Numbered from the stretch's first letter, positions 10,237 to 23,200 are shown. The stretch: 64,000 bases of DNA from Cyclaneusma minus (GCA_037179335.1 JAKZHN010000032.1:338663-402662); one strand, 5' to 3'. The notes: generated by a model from the sequence alone, not told the origin. Numbers and translations: made by a program.

Positions 10237-12042
10237 ACGCTGGTCCTGTGGTTTCCTGGAAGAGTTCAGCGCTTTAGATGCTTGACTGGAGTCTTCCGCC
10301 ATGAGACATCGGGCTTGGTGATCATGGGTGCTAGCTGCGCAGATGAGAGGCTTCAGCTAGCTATGGCATACAATGTGAGATCAATGAGATCCATGAAAGC
10401 AAGAGCTCCTCTCGTGAACATGCCCCATAGGTATGATGTGTAACTTCTCGAACGTGTGAAATTTCTCGATGGTGTCAGCTGAAGGCCCTGTATACGTGCT
10501 CAGAAAACGACACCCTATTTCGTCTAAACTACAAATCAAATCTTCAACAATCTTTGGATATCTACCACTCGTCTTTCTAGGATCTAGGAAGTGCAGCTCT
10601 AAGAAACTGACCCTTGAAATGAGATTCTTCTGACCGCCAGATGCTTCCACAAGATACTCAAAGTTCGGCGTTCTGGATTGTTCGTGTGTTTAGACAAAGC
10701 AACCCAGTCCACAATGGCTTCCGGAAAAGACGATTGTTCTCAGAAGCCAACTGCCCATCACCGACTTGCCTTTCAACCAACCACTGGGCGATATTGTAGT
10801 GTGAGCGTTGGGCTACGTTTTGAAAGGATTTCAAAAGCTAGCCGAAACTGTAAACAGCAAAATGTAACACAACGGTTAAAACTTACTGTGGCGCAGATAG
10901 CGCGGATCGAAATTGAAGTGCCCAACAAGAAACCTCATACGTGAGAGCTGAACGAAAAATGGTATCCGACTGCAAGGCCGGTAGTTATATCCACCAATGG
11001 GAGGATGTATTGGAAACAGTAATGAACCGCAGAACCTAGAGCAGGCCTCAGCAATGGCAAATAAGTGCCCGACAGGGAAGCTCTGGCTTGACTAGCGAAT
11101 AGAACCTCTCATGTCGTTGCGTGGACGAGGACAGTAACGAGGACGGTATAAAGGTGCATTATTGCTTATCGACAGCGTCTCGTTCAACCTCTGAACCCAG
11201 AACCGCTGAAGTTTCCCACTCTTCGGATCTCTCTTCGTGTGTCCATCAAAAAGTTTACCACCATCTCTTAGCTACCATTACAGCGTCAGAGCTGACTGTC
11301 AACGTCGTCCCTAATTCAGATCAAGGCCTTCCCGGCTCTAGGAAAACAAACAACTCCATGAAATAAATGTTCGAAGCTTCACCTCGACTGCCGCAGAGAA
11401 TCGCTTTGGTGATGTGACGGGCTGCTGGCTATGACAAGGCTCGGAAGGGGACTCGATCAAAGGTGACGACGGCTTTTTGGATGACGAGACAGCGGCCGGT
11501 GTCGTTGCTAGAGCTGGATGACTCGCCACTCGCCGGTGGTTGAAGAATCGAAGCTCGATTCCGGGAGGCTGCGCGAGTGGGTAGACTGCTTCAAGGGAGT
11601 ACGCTGAAGGGCAGAAGACTCACTGCGAGCTGCGGGGCGCACTGCCTTCACTGGCATGACGTTGAAGCGGTGCAGCTCAGATGCTACACATGCGCAGAGG
11701 AAGAAAGAAGGCTGGCGGGGGCGGTTTGTGAAGTTGATATTGGAGAATAGCGCACCTTTAAGGCTAGGGATTAGCTTCGCCTATCAGAGTAGTCGACGAA
11801 GCTATTCGAAACGTTGGGTGAGCTCGGCCGGTAACGTTACCAAGCCGGAAAAAAAGAAGACGAAAAGTGAGAATGGCAGAAATGAGGCAGCTGGGAATCG
11901 AACCCTAGCTGTATGTCGCCATATTCATGGTCACCCACTTGGTCAGAATGACCTGCGCTGCGCGTTCCACTCACGTATTGAACATTCCGACATACCTCTA
12001 AGACTCTAGACCAAGTGCTAATTGCTATTATACCTTAAAATA
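10237..12042. other. Intergenic region with possible gene relics
   Basis: No intact gene is supported. On the minus strand at about 10680-10790 a coding-like phrase (WLVERQVGDGQLASENNRLF) appears without a consistent exon structure, so a decayed gene is possible. The segment near 11885-12009 contains a tRNA-like sequence listed separately. The remainder shows nothing recognisable. Confidence 0.35.
11885..12009 (-). repeat. tRNA-like / SINE-head-like sequence with perfect B box
   Basis: The minus strand carries GGGTTCGATTCCC, a perfect Pol III B box inside an imperfect T arm (CAGCTAGGG / CCCAGCTG). Upstream lie an 8-bp inverted repeat (CGACATAC/GTATGTCG) and a perfect small hairpin GGTCATTCTGACC. 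No matching acceptor stem can be drawn, so it is not a functional tRNA; a tRNA-derived SINE head or a decayed tRNA gene fits better. There is no clear A tail. Confidence 0.4.
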
Positions 12043-13310
12043 TCATACATAGTCTGACCCCCTATCTTGACCTCTCTCCTCGCTGCTAATATCACTTGTC
12101 CGATGTCTCGGAAAGCCGACAGACTGCTCATCAAGCTGAACCCAATCATCCGGATTCCTCCACGACATCCTGGCCACTGAAATCGAATTCCTGCTCTTTT
12201 CACCCGAATGCTGCTGCCCTCCGGACTTCGAACTCCTACTCTTATTGAACATTTGACTGCCATACGACCGCAGCTTACCAAAGAAACCAGTTTCTGGAAT
12301 CAAGGGTTTATAAAGCGGTGCACAGCAACATATCACGCTGCAAGTCTGTTGAACTGACGCCCAGATCGGATCAAGCAGCTCGACTTTAGACGAACTGATA
12401 GCGCCAAAGCCATCAGCAATCTTCACGAACCCGAGAATACCCGCTCTGCCCCCGAATCAGCACAACTCTCTTACTCATAAGACATTCAGTGGCAAGAGTA
12501 AGTACTTACAAACCACCAACGGCAAAGATAGCAAACAGCTTCAGCTTCGAGGCAAGATCAATCCTCAACGTCTGCACCATCCAAATCGCCAGCGCAATAA
12601 GCGCAAAATCCACAGCCGAGTTCGGCGTCTCGCCCGCAGCAAGGAAATCTTGGCTGTTGATGCAATGGCCTGCCAGTGTGGGAGTCCAAAGCTTGCGTAC
12701 GGGTGTGCATTCGAAGATGTGGGCGAAGAAGGTGGCGATGGACCAGAGTGTTTGGAATATGCCGAGAAACCAGATACAGTAGACGAACTGCTGGTTGACG
12801 AAGAAGACGCGGTAGTAGAGGGAAAGGATACTGAGCTTTGCCCAGAGCTGTTGGAGGCAGAATTGAGGGCCCATGGAATATCCAGCCTGTTGGGGATGGC
12901 GGATCAGCGAGAAGTTTGCAAGTCTTTGCTTATGGTGAGTGCGTACCTTTTTTATCTTGACAGTTTGTTCAGATGTCAATTGTGTGGTGCTTGTTCCATT
13001 CATCACGCTTAATACTGGGGATAGTATCGTCAGTATTGGAATCAACAAGCACCGTGTACGCAGATGATCCAGGAAAAGTGTCACGGACGGTAGCAGGAAC
13101 TTTCAACTTACGATATATGAGCGGTATCACATACAAGATGAACCAGAAAGTAGCCAAAACACTGAACCAGTCTTCCCAGCTGGGCCTTCGTTTCACCCGA
13201 CGTATAGCTACAAAACGCAGCGCAGTGGCCGTGATGGACAGTGCCACTCCCACAACTGCTATAACAAAACATGTCTCCTGCAAATAGTCGTTGGAGATGT
13301 TGAACCCCAT
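12043..13310 (-). CDS. PTH11-like / rhodopsin-domain integral membrane protein
   Basis: Four exons join in phase: 13310-13112, 13014-12947, 12886-12510 and 12445-12043 (introns 97, 60, 64 nt), 348 aa. The N-terminus MGFNISNDYLQETCFVIAVV leads into TM1. Next come RRPSWEDWFSVLATFWFILY (TM2) and MGPQFCLQQLWAKLSILSLY (TM3 with the usual Q.WAK.S...LY), then HIFECTPVRKLWTP before later helices and a Ser-rich cytoplasmic tail. The order 'EDW' after TM1, 'K.S...YYR.F' at the end of TM3 and 'F.C.P....W' in the loop are hallmarks of the fungal rhodopsin/PTH11 family of putative plasma-membrane receptors. The family is defined by topology and its ligands are mostly unknown. Exon 2 is only 68 nt and would be missed by ORF calling. 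Confidence 0.8.
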
Positions 13311-14079
13311 CTTAGCATCAAATTGCAAGGAAAAGACCAGAAGATTGTCAGTAGTAGGTGTCGTTCAAGAATCAGAATGCCGGGTCGTCTGACGGCACTG
13401 TAGAAGGAGAAGATTGGGACTCGAGACTCGATAGACGCTGGGAATTGGACCTGTCTTCCCGTGTCCCAGGACCAGCATAACGGCATTACCCGCAGAGCTT
13501 AACTAATAGTTCATGCTCCTCAGCTACTATTATCCGAAGCATGCTTGCCTCTCAGCTATGTCGAAAACTTGTTGCCGCCGGTACTTTGAGCTCATGCGTG
13601 AACTACCGGCGTATGTAAGCTGGCTCAGGAGGGCTGTGTACATTCTGCCTAAAGTGGAGAGGTTGGTTCCGAATGGACGCAAATTTCAGCTCTGTCTGCA
13701 CTGGAGAAACCCGCGCTCTATACGAAAACTTCAATTGGACCCCACGAGGTCGCCATGGTTCATGAAGGCGATCCCTCAGTGCGTATCAGATGTGACGACT
13801 AAAGTGTTGGAAAAAGAAATGCTAGCCGACGCCGCCCCCAAGGCTGTTCCGGGATTTGTTGGATTGGCCACTCGGGCTGACCCATAGGGCAGAATAACGC
13901 TAGCACACACTAAAGACGATCACACTTGAACATAGTACACCCGTTCTGGAAACAAGACTCCGAGAATAGCGGGTTCGCGAATATTCACCCCACATGCTCG
14001 CAATCATGACATTTGGACCCCAAAGATCAGCGCACGCCCAGACAATAGTGGATCAGCACCGCGAATCGGTCAAGGATAC
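13311..14079. other. Intergenic before foldback element
   Basis: No gene seen. A 124-codon plus ORF at 13513-13887 lacks motifs and begins in the presumed upstream region of the PTH11-like gene. Confidence 0.4.
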
Positions 14080-14784
14080 ATTACCGGACCTTGGTGGTGT
14101 TGAGTGATGGTAGATTGGCGGTCAATTAACAGTTGTCTAATTCTATAACGGTTGCAAAAAAACAACGGCCTCACTAGAGTTAAATAAATGCGACCATTTA
14201 ATTTTGAATAACGGTATTGGCGCAAAAAGGCGGTGCAGCTGGAAAAACCGTCATTCCAGCTACATGTAGCGCGTTATTCCAGCGTTTTTTGCAGGGATTT
14301 GGAAGGGGCCTAAGCAGGCAAAATTGGCAAAAAATTGGCAAAACCCATAGTCAGAATTAAATTCAAGACTCCTCCATAGGAGGCAGCAATGCCAATTAAT
14401 AACCAACACCTCTAACCACTCAGCTAAAGGGTCCCACTTGAGAACGTAGCCAGCATTGCCAATTGAGTATTACTAATAATAAAGTCAGGAAAATTTTCCC
14501 TGCCCAAGCCCGTGCTTAGGTCCCTTCCAAATCCCTGCAAAAGACGCTGGAATGACGCGCTAGCTGGAATGACGATCTTACCAGCTGTATTGCCTTTTTG
14601 CGCCAATACCATTGCAGCTTAATAACTATATTAAATGAATAAATGGTTTATCAATTTAAATGGTGCCAAATCTAAAACAACCTGGGTTTCATTACAATTG
14701 AAAGGCTGAATAAACAGTCTTATTTAAGTGACCATATAACTGCTGTCATTTGACCATAACTTGAATTCACCAAGGTCCGGTAAT
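14080..14784. mobile_element. Foldback / TIR element with tRNA-like core
   Basis: Both ends carry the same 17 bp in inverted orientation: ATTACCGGACCTTGGTG at 14080-14096 and its complement at 14768-14784. Inside, a second and longer pair of imperfect inverted arms matches over about 100 bp (14213-14318 with 14510-14611; shared phrases GGTATTGGCGCAAAAAGGC and GCAGGGATTTGGAAGGG). The loop holds a tRNA-like sequence. There is no transposase ORF, so it would be a non-autonomous MITE or foldback element. The arms differ at several C/T and G/A positions, consistent with RIP. No clear target-site duplication is visible. The 62-aa ORF at 14424-14612 is incidental. Confidence 0.65.
14341..14432 (-). 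pseudogene. tRNA-like sequence (long-variable-arm type) inside the foldback element
   Basis: The minus strand begins GACCCTTTAGCTGAGTGG, with a good A box, followed by an anticodon-like hairpin and CTCCTATGGAG, which folds as a variable arm. A degraded B box TTGAATTTAATTC ends it. Acceptor pairing is poor and the B box has lost its G/C positions. A tRNA-derived fragment degraded by C to T changes is likely; it is probably not functional. Confidence 0.4.
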
Positions 14785-15306
14785 CATTGTACATGTAACA
14801 TTTCGCCCCCAACACTAGCTAACCAACTACGGCACGAGAGCGCCAGATATAGTACCCTTCTGGTGCTCTACAACGCTCAGACGCTCTTCAGAGCTCCGTA
14901 GGGGATTCCAAATACCCCTGCAGGAGCCCTTGCAGGAGATACATACTGCAGGAAGTCACTTCCGATTCCTTGATCCGTGTTGTTTCAATCCATGAAGGCC
15001 GAGACCGCGGAAGTGGGACCTTGGACTTGGCTGCTGATAGGGCTGAGATGCGGTTTCTGACACGTGCGAAGGAGGTGGGGGACGCACGGTTATGGGAAAC
15101 TGCAAAAGCTCGCAAACCGTAAATTTCTCATACACCTCTGAAGCCATTGAGGGAATCCAAATATATCCAATAATCAGCATAAGTTCAGATTGATTAGAGA
15201 AGTTCCAAGACCTAGCAAACACCCACTTGAGACCCAACTGTGTCCCGAACCCGGCGCCATTAGGGTATAGGTATCAGACAGACGCCACAGACTCTTCTCC
15301 CCAGCC
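14785..15306. other. Intergenic, no gene seen
   Basis: Lies between the foldback element and the 3' end of the PEBP gene. Minus-strand ORFs at 14888-15237 have no supporting features. Confidence 0.4.
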
Positions 15307-15904
15307 CTAGTTACTCAAGAAGTAGTTGACAGCAAGCGGCTCTCCAAGCTTAGCCTTCTTCTGCCAGGCGTCCAGATCGTAGCGCATGCGATACCAGTTG
15401 CTGAGCGGCTTTCCACCCGCCGGAGCATACTTCTTGCCATCGAAGTCTGCGGGCTGTTCGAACAAGAAGAACGTGTATCGATGAGGAGCACTGCCTGGAG
15501 GAGGAGCTGGGCCAATGTAGTTGGCGACAAAGGGCTCGGTGGAAGTCAGGGTGTTGTCAGGACCGACTTTGAAGCCAGGTTGGATCCAGTGTAGGATGGG
15601 ACCAAGGACACCGAAGGAGGGGAAGGGGGCGTCGAGGTCGAGGGCGACTACCATGTAGGTTGCGGAGGAATTGGGCACAGCGTAGGAGATTTCGGGGGCG
15701 GACTGAGCTTCTGTCGGATGGTTAGGTCGTGGACTTGAAGCTCGTGGGCTTGTCTTGGCATGGGATTGGCTGGGGGAACTTACCGGCACGGGGGATGTAT
15801 TGCTTAGTCGTAATTGCCTTGCCGTTGACAGTCACGCCCAAGACTTTGGACTCATCTGCCTCCTGGGCGTCAAGGATGCGCTTGACGACTGTGTTGGCGG
15901 GCAT
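15307..15904 (-). CDS. PEBP-family protein (TFS1/carboxypeptidase Y inhibitor-like)
   Basis: Two exons, 15904-15784 and 15710-15307, separated by a 73-nt intron, give 174 aa starting MPANTVVKRILDAQEADESK. The phosphatidylethanolamine-binding fold is shown by VALDLDAPFPSFGVLGPILHW (the D.DAP...HW anion-pocket motif) and by GSAPHRYTFFLFEQP (the GxHRY motif). It ends with a short amphipathic stretch before YFLSN. PEBP proteins bind anionic lipids or act as protease/kinase regulators; in yeast the homologue inhibits carboxypeptidase Y. Slightly short for the family. It is transcribed divergently from the FSH1-type hydrolase with only 273 bp between start codons. Confidence 0.87.
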
Positions 15905-16177
15905 TTTGGCAGTGCTCAAAGTGAGATAGGTTGTGATAGCAGGTGGAGAAGTGGCGGGGGCAAAGCTGAAAAGCTGAAAAGCTTGAGGAGGCGTTGAAAG
16001 AGGGCCGGCTTGTGCTGCGAAATAAGAGAGAGCTCGAGCTGCTATCACACCGATTACAACGTAGTGATCCGTGACCAAGCAGGTGGCAGGGGTCGTACAA
16101 GGGGGTGTCTATATATTCGTCCATTCAATCCTCCCCCGAGAATTGTGTTAGCTCGAGCACATATCGCCCACTCTGCC
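15905..16177. promoter_or_regulatory. Bidirectional promoter, PEBP / FSH1-type hydrolase
   Basis: 273 bp separate two divergent ATGs. A TATA-like TCTATATATTC lies near 16106-16117, about 60-70 bases before the hydrolase ATG, oriented for it. Pyrimidine/purine-rich stretches flank both starts. Co-regulation is an inference from arrangement only. Confidence 0.45.
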
Positions 16178-16990
16178 ATGTCCGCTGCCTCGCCCCCAAC
16201 CACCGCCCTTGGAGATCTTCATCTGCCTCGCATTCTCTGTTTACACGGGGGCGGCGTCAACGCCGAGTGTTTCCGCCTGCAATGTCGAGGATTGTTCCGC
16301 GCTCTGAACGGTACCTTCAGACTCGTCTTCCCGGACGCACCTTACCTGTCACCCGCGGACCCTGTGGTCATCACCACATATGGCCATCTGCAGCCATTTC
16401 GCCGTTGGCTGCGCTGGAAAGTCGAGCAGCCGAATCCCGGCCCCGATGCCATCTGCCGGGACATCGACAGGGTACTGCATGAAGCCATGGACAACGACAG
16501 CGCTGCGGGCGCCACTGGCCCTTGGGTTGCTGTCATGGGCTTCAGCCAGGGCGCCAAGCTAGCTGCCAGCCTGCTGCTCCGCCAACAGCTGCGTGCTTTG
16601 AAGCTGGGCCACGATCGAGCCGGCTCTGATTTCAAGTTTGCTGTGCTGCTGGCCGGCCGAGCTCCCCTGGTGTCACTGGACCCCTCGTTGACCGACTCCC
16701 TAGCTCTTGCAGACGCCGACGAGCTCACAACCGGAGCCTTTGCACAGGTCACTGGCTCGTTCTTGCACGGGTCAGACCGCCTTCTCCATCTGCCCACTCT
16801 GCACGTTCACGGACGGAAGGATCCAGGCATTGCGAACCATCGTCGCCTGCTCGCCGACTTCTGCAAGGCGGGCACAGCTCGAGTGGTGGAATGGGGCGGA
16901 GATCATCGCGTTGTCATCCAAGCTGCAGACGTGGCCGCCGTTGTGGACGAGATTCTCGCCTTAAGTAAGCTGACAGGGGTCATATCGTGA
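16178..16990 (+). CDS. FSH1-type serine hydrolase, candidate trans-acting PKS off-loading enzyme
   Basis: A single exon of 270 aa. The start MSAASPPTTALGDLHLPRIL was chosen because ILCLHGGGVNAECF, the first strand and oxyanion loop of the FSH1 family, follows at residue 19. The nucleophile elbow GFSQG places Ser123; HGRKDPGIANHR gives the acid Asp215, and GGDHRV gives His243. The family includes stand-alone hydrolases that release polyketides from synthases lacking a thioesterase (LovG and CitA types). The gene is co-directional with the NR-PKS, 223 bp upstream of it, and that PKS has no release domain. A trans thioesterase or editing role is therefore plausible but inferred; a general esterase unrelated to the PKS remains possible. 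Confidence 0.85.
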   Translation: MSAASPPTTALGDLHLPRILCLHGGGVNAECFRLQCRGLFRALNGTFRLVFPDAPYLSPADPVVITTYGHLQPFRRWLRWKVEQPNPGPDAICRDIDRVLHEAMDNDSAAGATGPWVAVMGFSQGAKLAASLLLRQQLRALKLGHDRAGSDFKFAVLLAGRAPLVSLDPSLTDSLALADADELTTGAFAQVTGSFLHGSDRLLHLPTLHVHGRKDPGIANHRRLLADFCKAGTARVVEWGGDHRVVIQAADVAAVVDEILALSKLTGVIS

Positions 16991-17213
16991 ACGCAGAAAG
17001 AGCCTATCAATTGCGCTTCGTTTTAGCAATTTCCACATTTATTTCCGCTTATTTGATAGAAGTATTTTCTCTCGCGGAGTACTAAATCACGTAAGTTCAG
17101 TGGAACGAGAAAAGTCTGTGGCAGAAATCTACACACAGCTTAGTCCAGTGACCAGCGTATATTCCTACTTTTTAGAAATATTTTGATTATAACAACAGCA
17201 ACCTGCAAATCTC

Positions 17214-20200
17214 ATGAAACAGCACACAATGACACTTTCAACAAATGAATTGTTTCTTTGCGGCCCCCAAGCTCGCCTGCCTTCTTCGCAAGAATTGGAA
17301 CGACTCCGTCAGTCTCTACGGGATCACGAGAGTTTTTCTGGCTCCCTGAGAGCCACTGTGAAGGACCTACCCAACCTTTTTCAACAACTTGCGGCTTATG
17401 ACAGGACTCTGAAACAAAAGCAGATTGATGCAGCTGCATCATCAATCGACTCACTGGCGAAATGGCTACACTCTGGAGTCTCCCCCGTACCTGTCGAAGA
17501 TGTCGAAGATCTCCCCAACGTCGCTTCTCTGCCTTTCGCAGTCCTCTTGCAAATCGCCCTCTTCCTCAAACACTTGGTCAACACCGAACTTGAGCCTGAC
17601 TACAGCAAAGCGTTCTCGTTCTTGCAGAGATATGATGTTCAAGGCTTCTGTATAGGCTTTCTTACTGCAGCCGCTATCAGTTTCTCTGAAAATGTGGCAC
17701 AGTTGGCCGAACATACCGCTACTAGCTTACGTCTGGCTATGTGTATCGGTGTCTATATTGACCAAAATGCTTTACATGGCGAGCCGGCGAGCCCAGTCTG
17801 TGCCTTGTCTGTGCGATGGAGGCAAGATATATGTTCAAAAGCTCAAGTCGAGGGCCTCTTGGCCAGCTACCCACATGTAAGAACTGAAAAGCTCCTATCT
17901 TAAGGATCTAGCTGCTTACTATCATCTAGGCTTATATATCATGCATCACTGACCTCACGTGTGTCACGGTCACTGCTCAAGCAAGTGACGAGAAGCACTT
18001 GATTGAAGCGCTCAGAGAGCTTGGATTCCGTGCCAAGCCGATCAGCATCAACGGTCGCTTTCACTCTGCTGCTGACCACACTCTTGCGGCTCAAAAGTTG
18101 AAGGAGTTCTCAAGATCCATCTCCGGCCTGCAGTACCCCGAGTCTTCTAGACTTCATACCTCTCTTAGACGGAACGATACTGGAATGCCTATTGCCGAAG
18201 ATGTCTCGGTTACCGATATTGCAATCGAGAACATCCTACTCCAAAGGGCCGATTGGTCTACGACAGTGCGGGGGGCTCTCTCAGATTATCCCAATGACCG
18301 TCCGACAATGATCACGCTCGCCTTCGAAGATGGCCTTTTGCCCCTGAGTCTGTCACAGACTAATGGTAGCCCCAAAGAGGGCGTCACCGAGAACCTAGAG
18401 ACCAAGTACCCTCCACACGCCATTGCAGTTGTAGGCATGGCATGTCGTTTCCCGGGCGCAGCCGACGTCAATGCATTTTGGGATCTTCTAGAGTCCGGTG
18501 CATCAATGGTCCGCGAGGTACCTCCAGATCGACTGAACATAAACAGCCATCGCTTGGCTGGATATGGAGACGCCAAGTTCTGGGGCAACTTCATCGACGA
18601 TGTTGAGAGCTTTGACCATCGCTTTTTCAAGAAATCTGGTCGTGAAGCAATCTCCTGGGACCCAGAAAAGAGAATTTTGCTAGAAGTCGTGTACGAGGCC
18701 CTGGAGTCTGCTGGTCATTTCGGACCAGCTGGTGAAGATCGTCTGAAAGACTATGGTTGTTACATTGGCGCTGTGTCCAACAACTACTACGACAATGTTG
18801 CCTGCCATCCACCAAACGCATACTCCATGTTGGGGACTTCGCGGGCGTTTTTCAGCGGCCGAATTTCTCATCAGTTTGGATTTACTGGTCCGTCGATGTC
18901 TATTGATACAGCTTGTTCTTCGTCATTGGTCGCAATTCATACAGCTTGCCGCGCCATCCAAGCTGGAGAATGTTCTCGAGCAATTGCAGGCGGCACGAAT
19001 GTCTTCACCAGCCCCTTCGATTACCAGAACCTTGCTGCTGCTGGTTTCTTAAGTCCCTCGGGCGGATGTAAACCATTCGATGCTTCTGCTGACGGCTACT
19101 GTCGTGGGGAAGGTGTTGCGGCACTTGTCCTCAAGCCTCTTTCCACGGCAGTCAAAGAGGGTGATCATGTCTTGGGGGTAATTGTTGGATCAGCTGTGAA
19201 CCAAAATCACAATGACGCACATATCACCGTTCCTTGCTCTTCGTCGCAAACAACGGTATATGACAAGGTACTGCACATGGCCAACGCTCTTCCTTCGAGT
19301 GTGTCATATGTTGAAGCTCACGGCACAGGTAAGATGTCCTGTCCTACAACAATCGCATGATCGAAGTCGATGATTTACAAATTTCCAGGCACACAAGTAG
19401 GGGACCCAATCGAATGTAAGAGTATTCGAGATGCATTCGGAGGTTCGCGCCGTCGCAAGAACCTACTTCATTTTGGATCCGTCAAGGGCAATATCGGTCA
19501 TACAGAAGCATCAGCTGGCGTAGCAGGTCTTGTCAAAGTTCTTCTCATGATGCAGCACAACACCATACCAGGACAAGCAGGTTACAACCATCTCAACCCG
19601 AAAATACCCGCACTTGAGCCAGACTTGATGGCTATTTCCAAGAAATCGCAACCTTGGAATACGGCTTCAAAGCTTGCTTGCGTCAACAGTTACGGGGCAG
19701 CTGGAAGCAACGCGGTAGTTGCTGTCCGCGAGGCCAATGCTTCCGCAAGTGTTACAAAGCGACCAACTATCACAGCTAAGCAGCCCTTCTTCATTTCGGC
19801 GGCATCTGAGATCAGCTTGATTGCATACGCCACGAAGCTTCTGTCATACATGGAAGCTGAGCGATCATTTTACAAAGATACAGCCCGCTTCCTTTCCGAT
19901 ACTTTGTTCAACTTGGCGGACAGAAGCAACCACAGACTGGCTTACTCGATTTCGAAAACTGTCACCACTCTAGATGACCTGGAAAAGACCCTTAAGGACA
20001 TTGTCGCCGGCTCTGAAGCCCCATTGAAAGATGTCAGCTCCAACCCACGTCCCATAGTCATGGTGTTCGGTGGTCAAGAGAATGACTTCATTGGCCTCTC
20101 CGAAGAAGTTGTACAGACATCGGGTCTATTGAGATCTCATCTGGACGCGTGTGATGACAAATTACGCTTGCTGGGACATGGTAGCTTATACCCGGCCATC

Positions 20201-23200
20201 TACCAACGCGACAGCATTCAGCACTTACCAACTCTTCATGCCGCTCTCTTCGCAATCCAGTACGCATCTGCTAGGGCTTGGATTGATAGCGGAATGCGTA
20301 TCAACTCCATTGTTGGACATAGTTTTGGACAGTTAACGGCTCTGTGTATCTCTGGGTCTTTGTCTCTCCAGGATGCTATAAGACTTTTGGTTGGCCGAGC
20401 CGAGCTTATTGAAAGCTCTTGGGGTGCGGAACGGGGGTCCATGATTTCTATTCAGTCAGATCATGCGACCGTTGAGCACGTTCTCAACGCTGCTAATGCC
20501 GAACTGCCATTTGGAAAGCTGGAGATTGCCTGTTTCAACCACCCGACAAACCACGTGGTTGCTGGCACAGCTAAAGCTGTAGCTGTTCTCGAAAGCCACG
20601 CCGCCAGTGACAATAACCTTCGCGTCAAGCATTTGAAAGTCACACATGCCTTTCACTCTTCCCTGACCGAGAGAGTGCTGCCAGGACTTGGGAAACTTGC
20701 AAGCAGCGTGCAGTGGAACAAGCCGACTATTCCAATTGAGCTGGCCACAAAAGAACACACAGATAAAGAACCTGGCGCTTGGTTAATTCCGCACCACATG
20801 CGAGATCCTGTCTACTTCTCTTCTGCCGTCCTGAGATTTTCTCGAAAGCACAAGTCTTGTATCTGGGTAGAGGCAGGCCAAGGGTCTTCCGTCATGTCAC
20901 TGATCAAGAGCTGCCTCAAAGTAGAGGAGGGCCAGCAGCTCTACTGTCCATCTTTCCTGAACGGGTCCAACGCAGTTTCATCCGTCGCGGAAACAGTCGT
21001 TGAACTATGGAAAGCCGGAAGTCCCGTGCAGTTCTGGCCATATCACCGAAGCGGGCGAGGTAACTTTGAGTACAAGAGCCTTCCTCCCTACCAGTTCGAG
21101 AAAAACAAACACTGGCTTCCTTTCATCGATCATGCAGTCCCGCAGCCCGTCGCCAACACTGCGACTACACCCCCGACCAAGTTAACCCATGAATTCATCT
21201 CTTTCCTGGAATTTTCTGACACGGACAAGAAAGAGGCTATATTCCTAATCGACCCCGAGAGCGAACGGTACATGTATCTGCTTAACGGCCACATCGCATC
21301 CAATCAAGCTCTTGCACCCGCCTCGCTATACGTCGAGCTGCTTTCACGCGCCGTGATGATGTTGACCGAAAATGCAAACTTCGACACGCATGTTATCAGC
21401 ATGAACTCGATGCAAATGTTGGGAGCGCCTATTGGTCTTGACCCTAAGAAGAACATCTATATCCGACTCACACGCACCACTCCCAACATCGACTGCTGGA
21501 ATTTCGAGTACTCGAGTAAGCTGAAGAAAGGAGGCGGTGATGTTCAGATTCATGTCAAGGGTCAAGTAGGCCTTGACAGACGAGATGATCCTGCTTTGGC
21601 TGATACGATCCTGCAATGGAGTGCTTTGATTGGCTATAAGAGGTGTCTCTCAATTATTAACTGTGAGGATGGAGAGAAGATGCAGGGAAAACACATATAT
21701 CGAGCGCTTCAGCAGCTCATTTTCTTCGACGAGATGTACCATGGAATCAAGAGTATCTCCTATCAAGGTCACGAAGCAGCAGGGAAGGTGGCGGCAGAGC
21801 TGGATCCCAAACTTAGCCCTCGCGAAGCCTTATACGACACTCCGACCATCGATGGCATGATGCAGTTCGCAGGTGTTCTTGTGAACTGGTTTGCTCATCC
21901 TATTGGAAAAGATGTGTTGCTTTGCCAAGGAATCAGACGAATCGTCACTGGTGGAGCGTTCGATATTACTGCCAAAGAGTGGATCGCATACTCACTCTTG
22001 ACCGAAGATACCAAAGAGCGCACCGTTGCGGATGTATACATCTTTGACAAGAAATCGCAGCAAGTTGTGATCGCGTTCATTGGATTTGTCTTCACACGAA
22101 CCTCCATCTCGGTGTTGCAGCGGTCTCTTCGGAGTGTCAATTCTGGCGGACCTGGCGCCAATCCTACACCACTGGCACCTACAGGAGTCGCACAAAAACC
22201 AGTTGCTCCGACAGCAGCTACTCCAGCACCAGCGAGAGCCGCCAGAGTCGATTCAGAGTCAAGTAAATCATTGAAGGTTGTGGAGGTCTTGCACAATGTT
22301 ACTGATGTGCCAATAAACGAAATTACCCCTGAGACGACACTCGAAGACATCGGCATCGACTCTCTTCTGGTGACGGAGGTTTTGAACGAGATGCAAGCCG
22401 CTCTGGGACTTGACATTGATCTCAACACCTTCCTATTCTTCCCCAATGTCAAAGCCGTGTGCGACCATGTCGACTCGGCTCTTGGAACCGGCGGAGATAT
22501 GGATTCTGGAGCATCAGCTGTGCTTGAATCAGGAGTAAACGGTGTTGCTAGCGAAATACCACCAGCTACCACCCCTGGCTTTGAATCATGTCCTTCTCTT
22601 CAAAAGGCTCAAAAAATGTTTGCAGAGAGCAAAGACGCCTACTCCCGCGCCGCCGTCGAAACAGGAGCAGCCGGCTTCTGGACTGATGTCTACCCTCACC
22701 AAGCCGCTCTCGTTCTCGCCTACGTCATCGAAGCTTTCGCCAAACTCAGTTGCGATCTGTCCTCTCTCAGCGCCGGCAACATTGTTCCCCAGATCCCTCA
22801 TTTGCCCAACCACAAGCAACTTGTCCGCCAGCTTTATCGTATACTTGAAGATGGCGGGCTGCTTACCGCTATCCCTGGAGGCCAATTTGTCCGCACCTCC
22901 AAGTCAATCGATCCCACACCTGCCTCAACCCTCTACTCGCAAATCATTTCCAAGTTCCCTCTCCACGCAAGCGTGCATAAAACCGTCAAAGCCGTCGGAT
23001 TGGAGTTTGCTGAGTGTCTGACCGGCGAGAAAGATGGCCTGCAAATCGTTTTCGGTAATAAAGAAAATAAAAAGACCCTTGATGATTTGTACGAGAACTG
23101 GCCCCTAGTACGCTCCGGCACGCTCGCTCTAGGCGAGTTCCTCTCAAAAGTCATGGCTCAACATTCTGGCACTGGCAAATTTCGCATCTTGGAAGTCGGC

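Noticed and set aside
10381..10940. Coding-like phrases on the minus strand (MRFLVGHFNFDPRYLRH, WLVERQVGDGQLASENNRLF)
   Set aside because: GT/AG pairs exist but no combination joins them without a stop; at best a relic.
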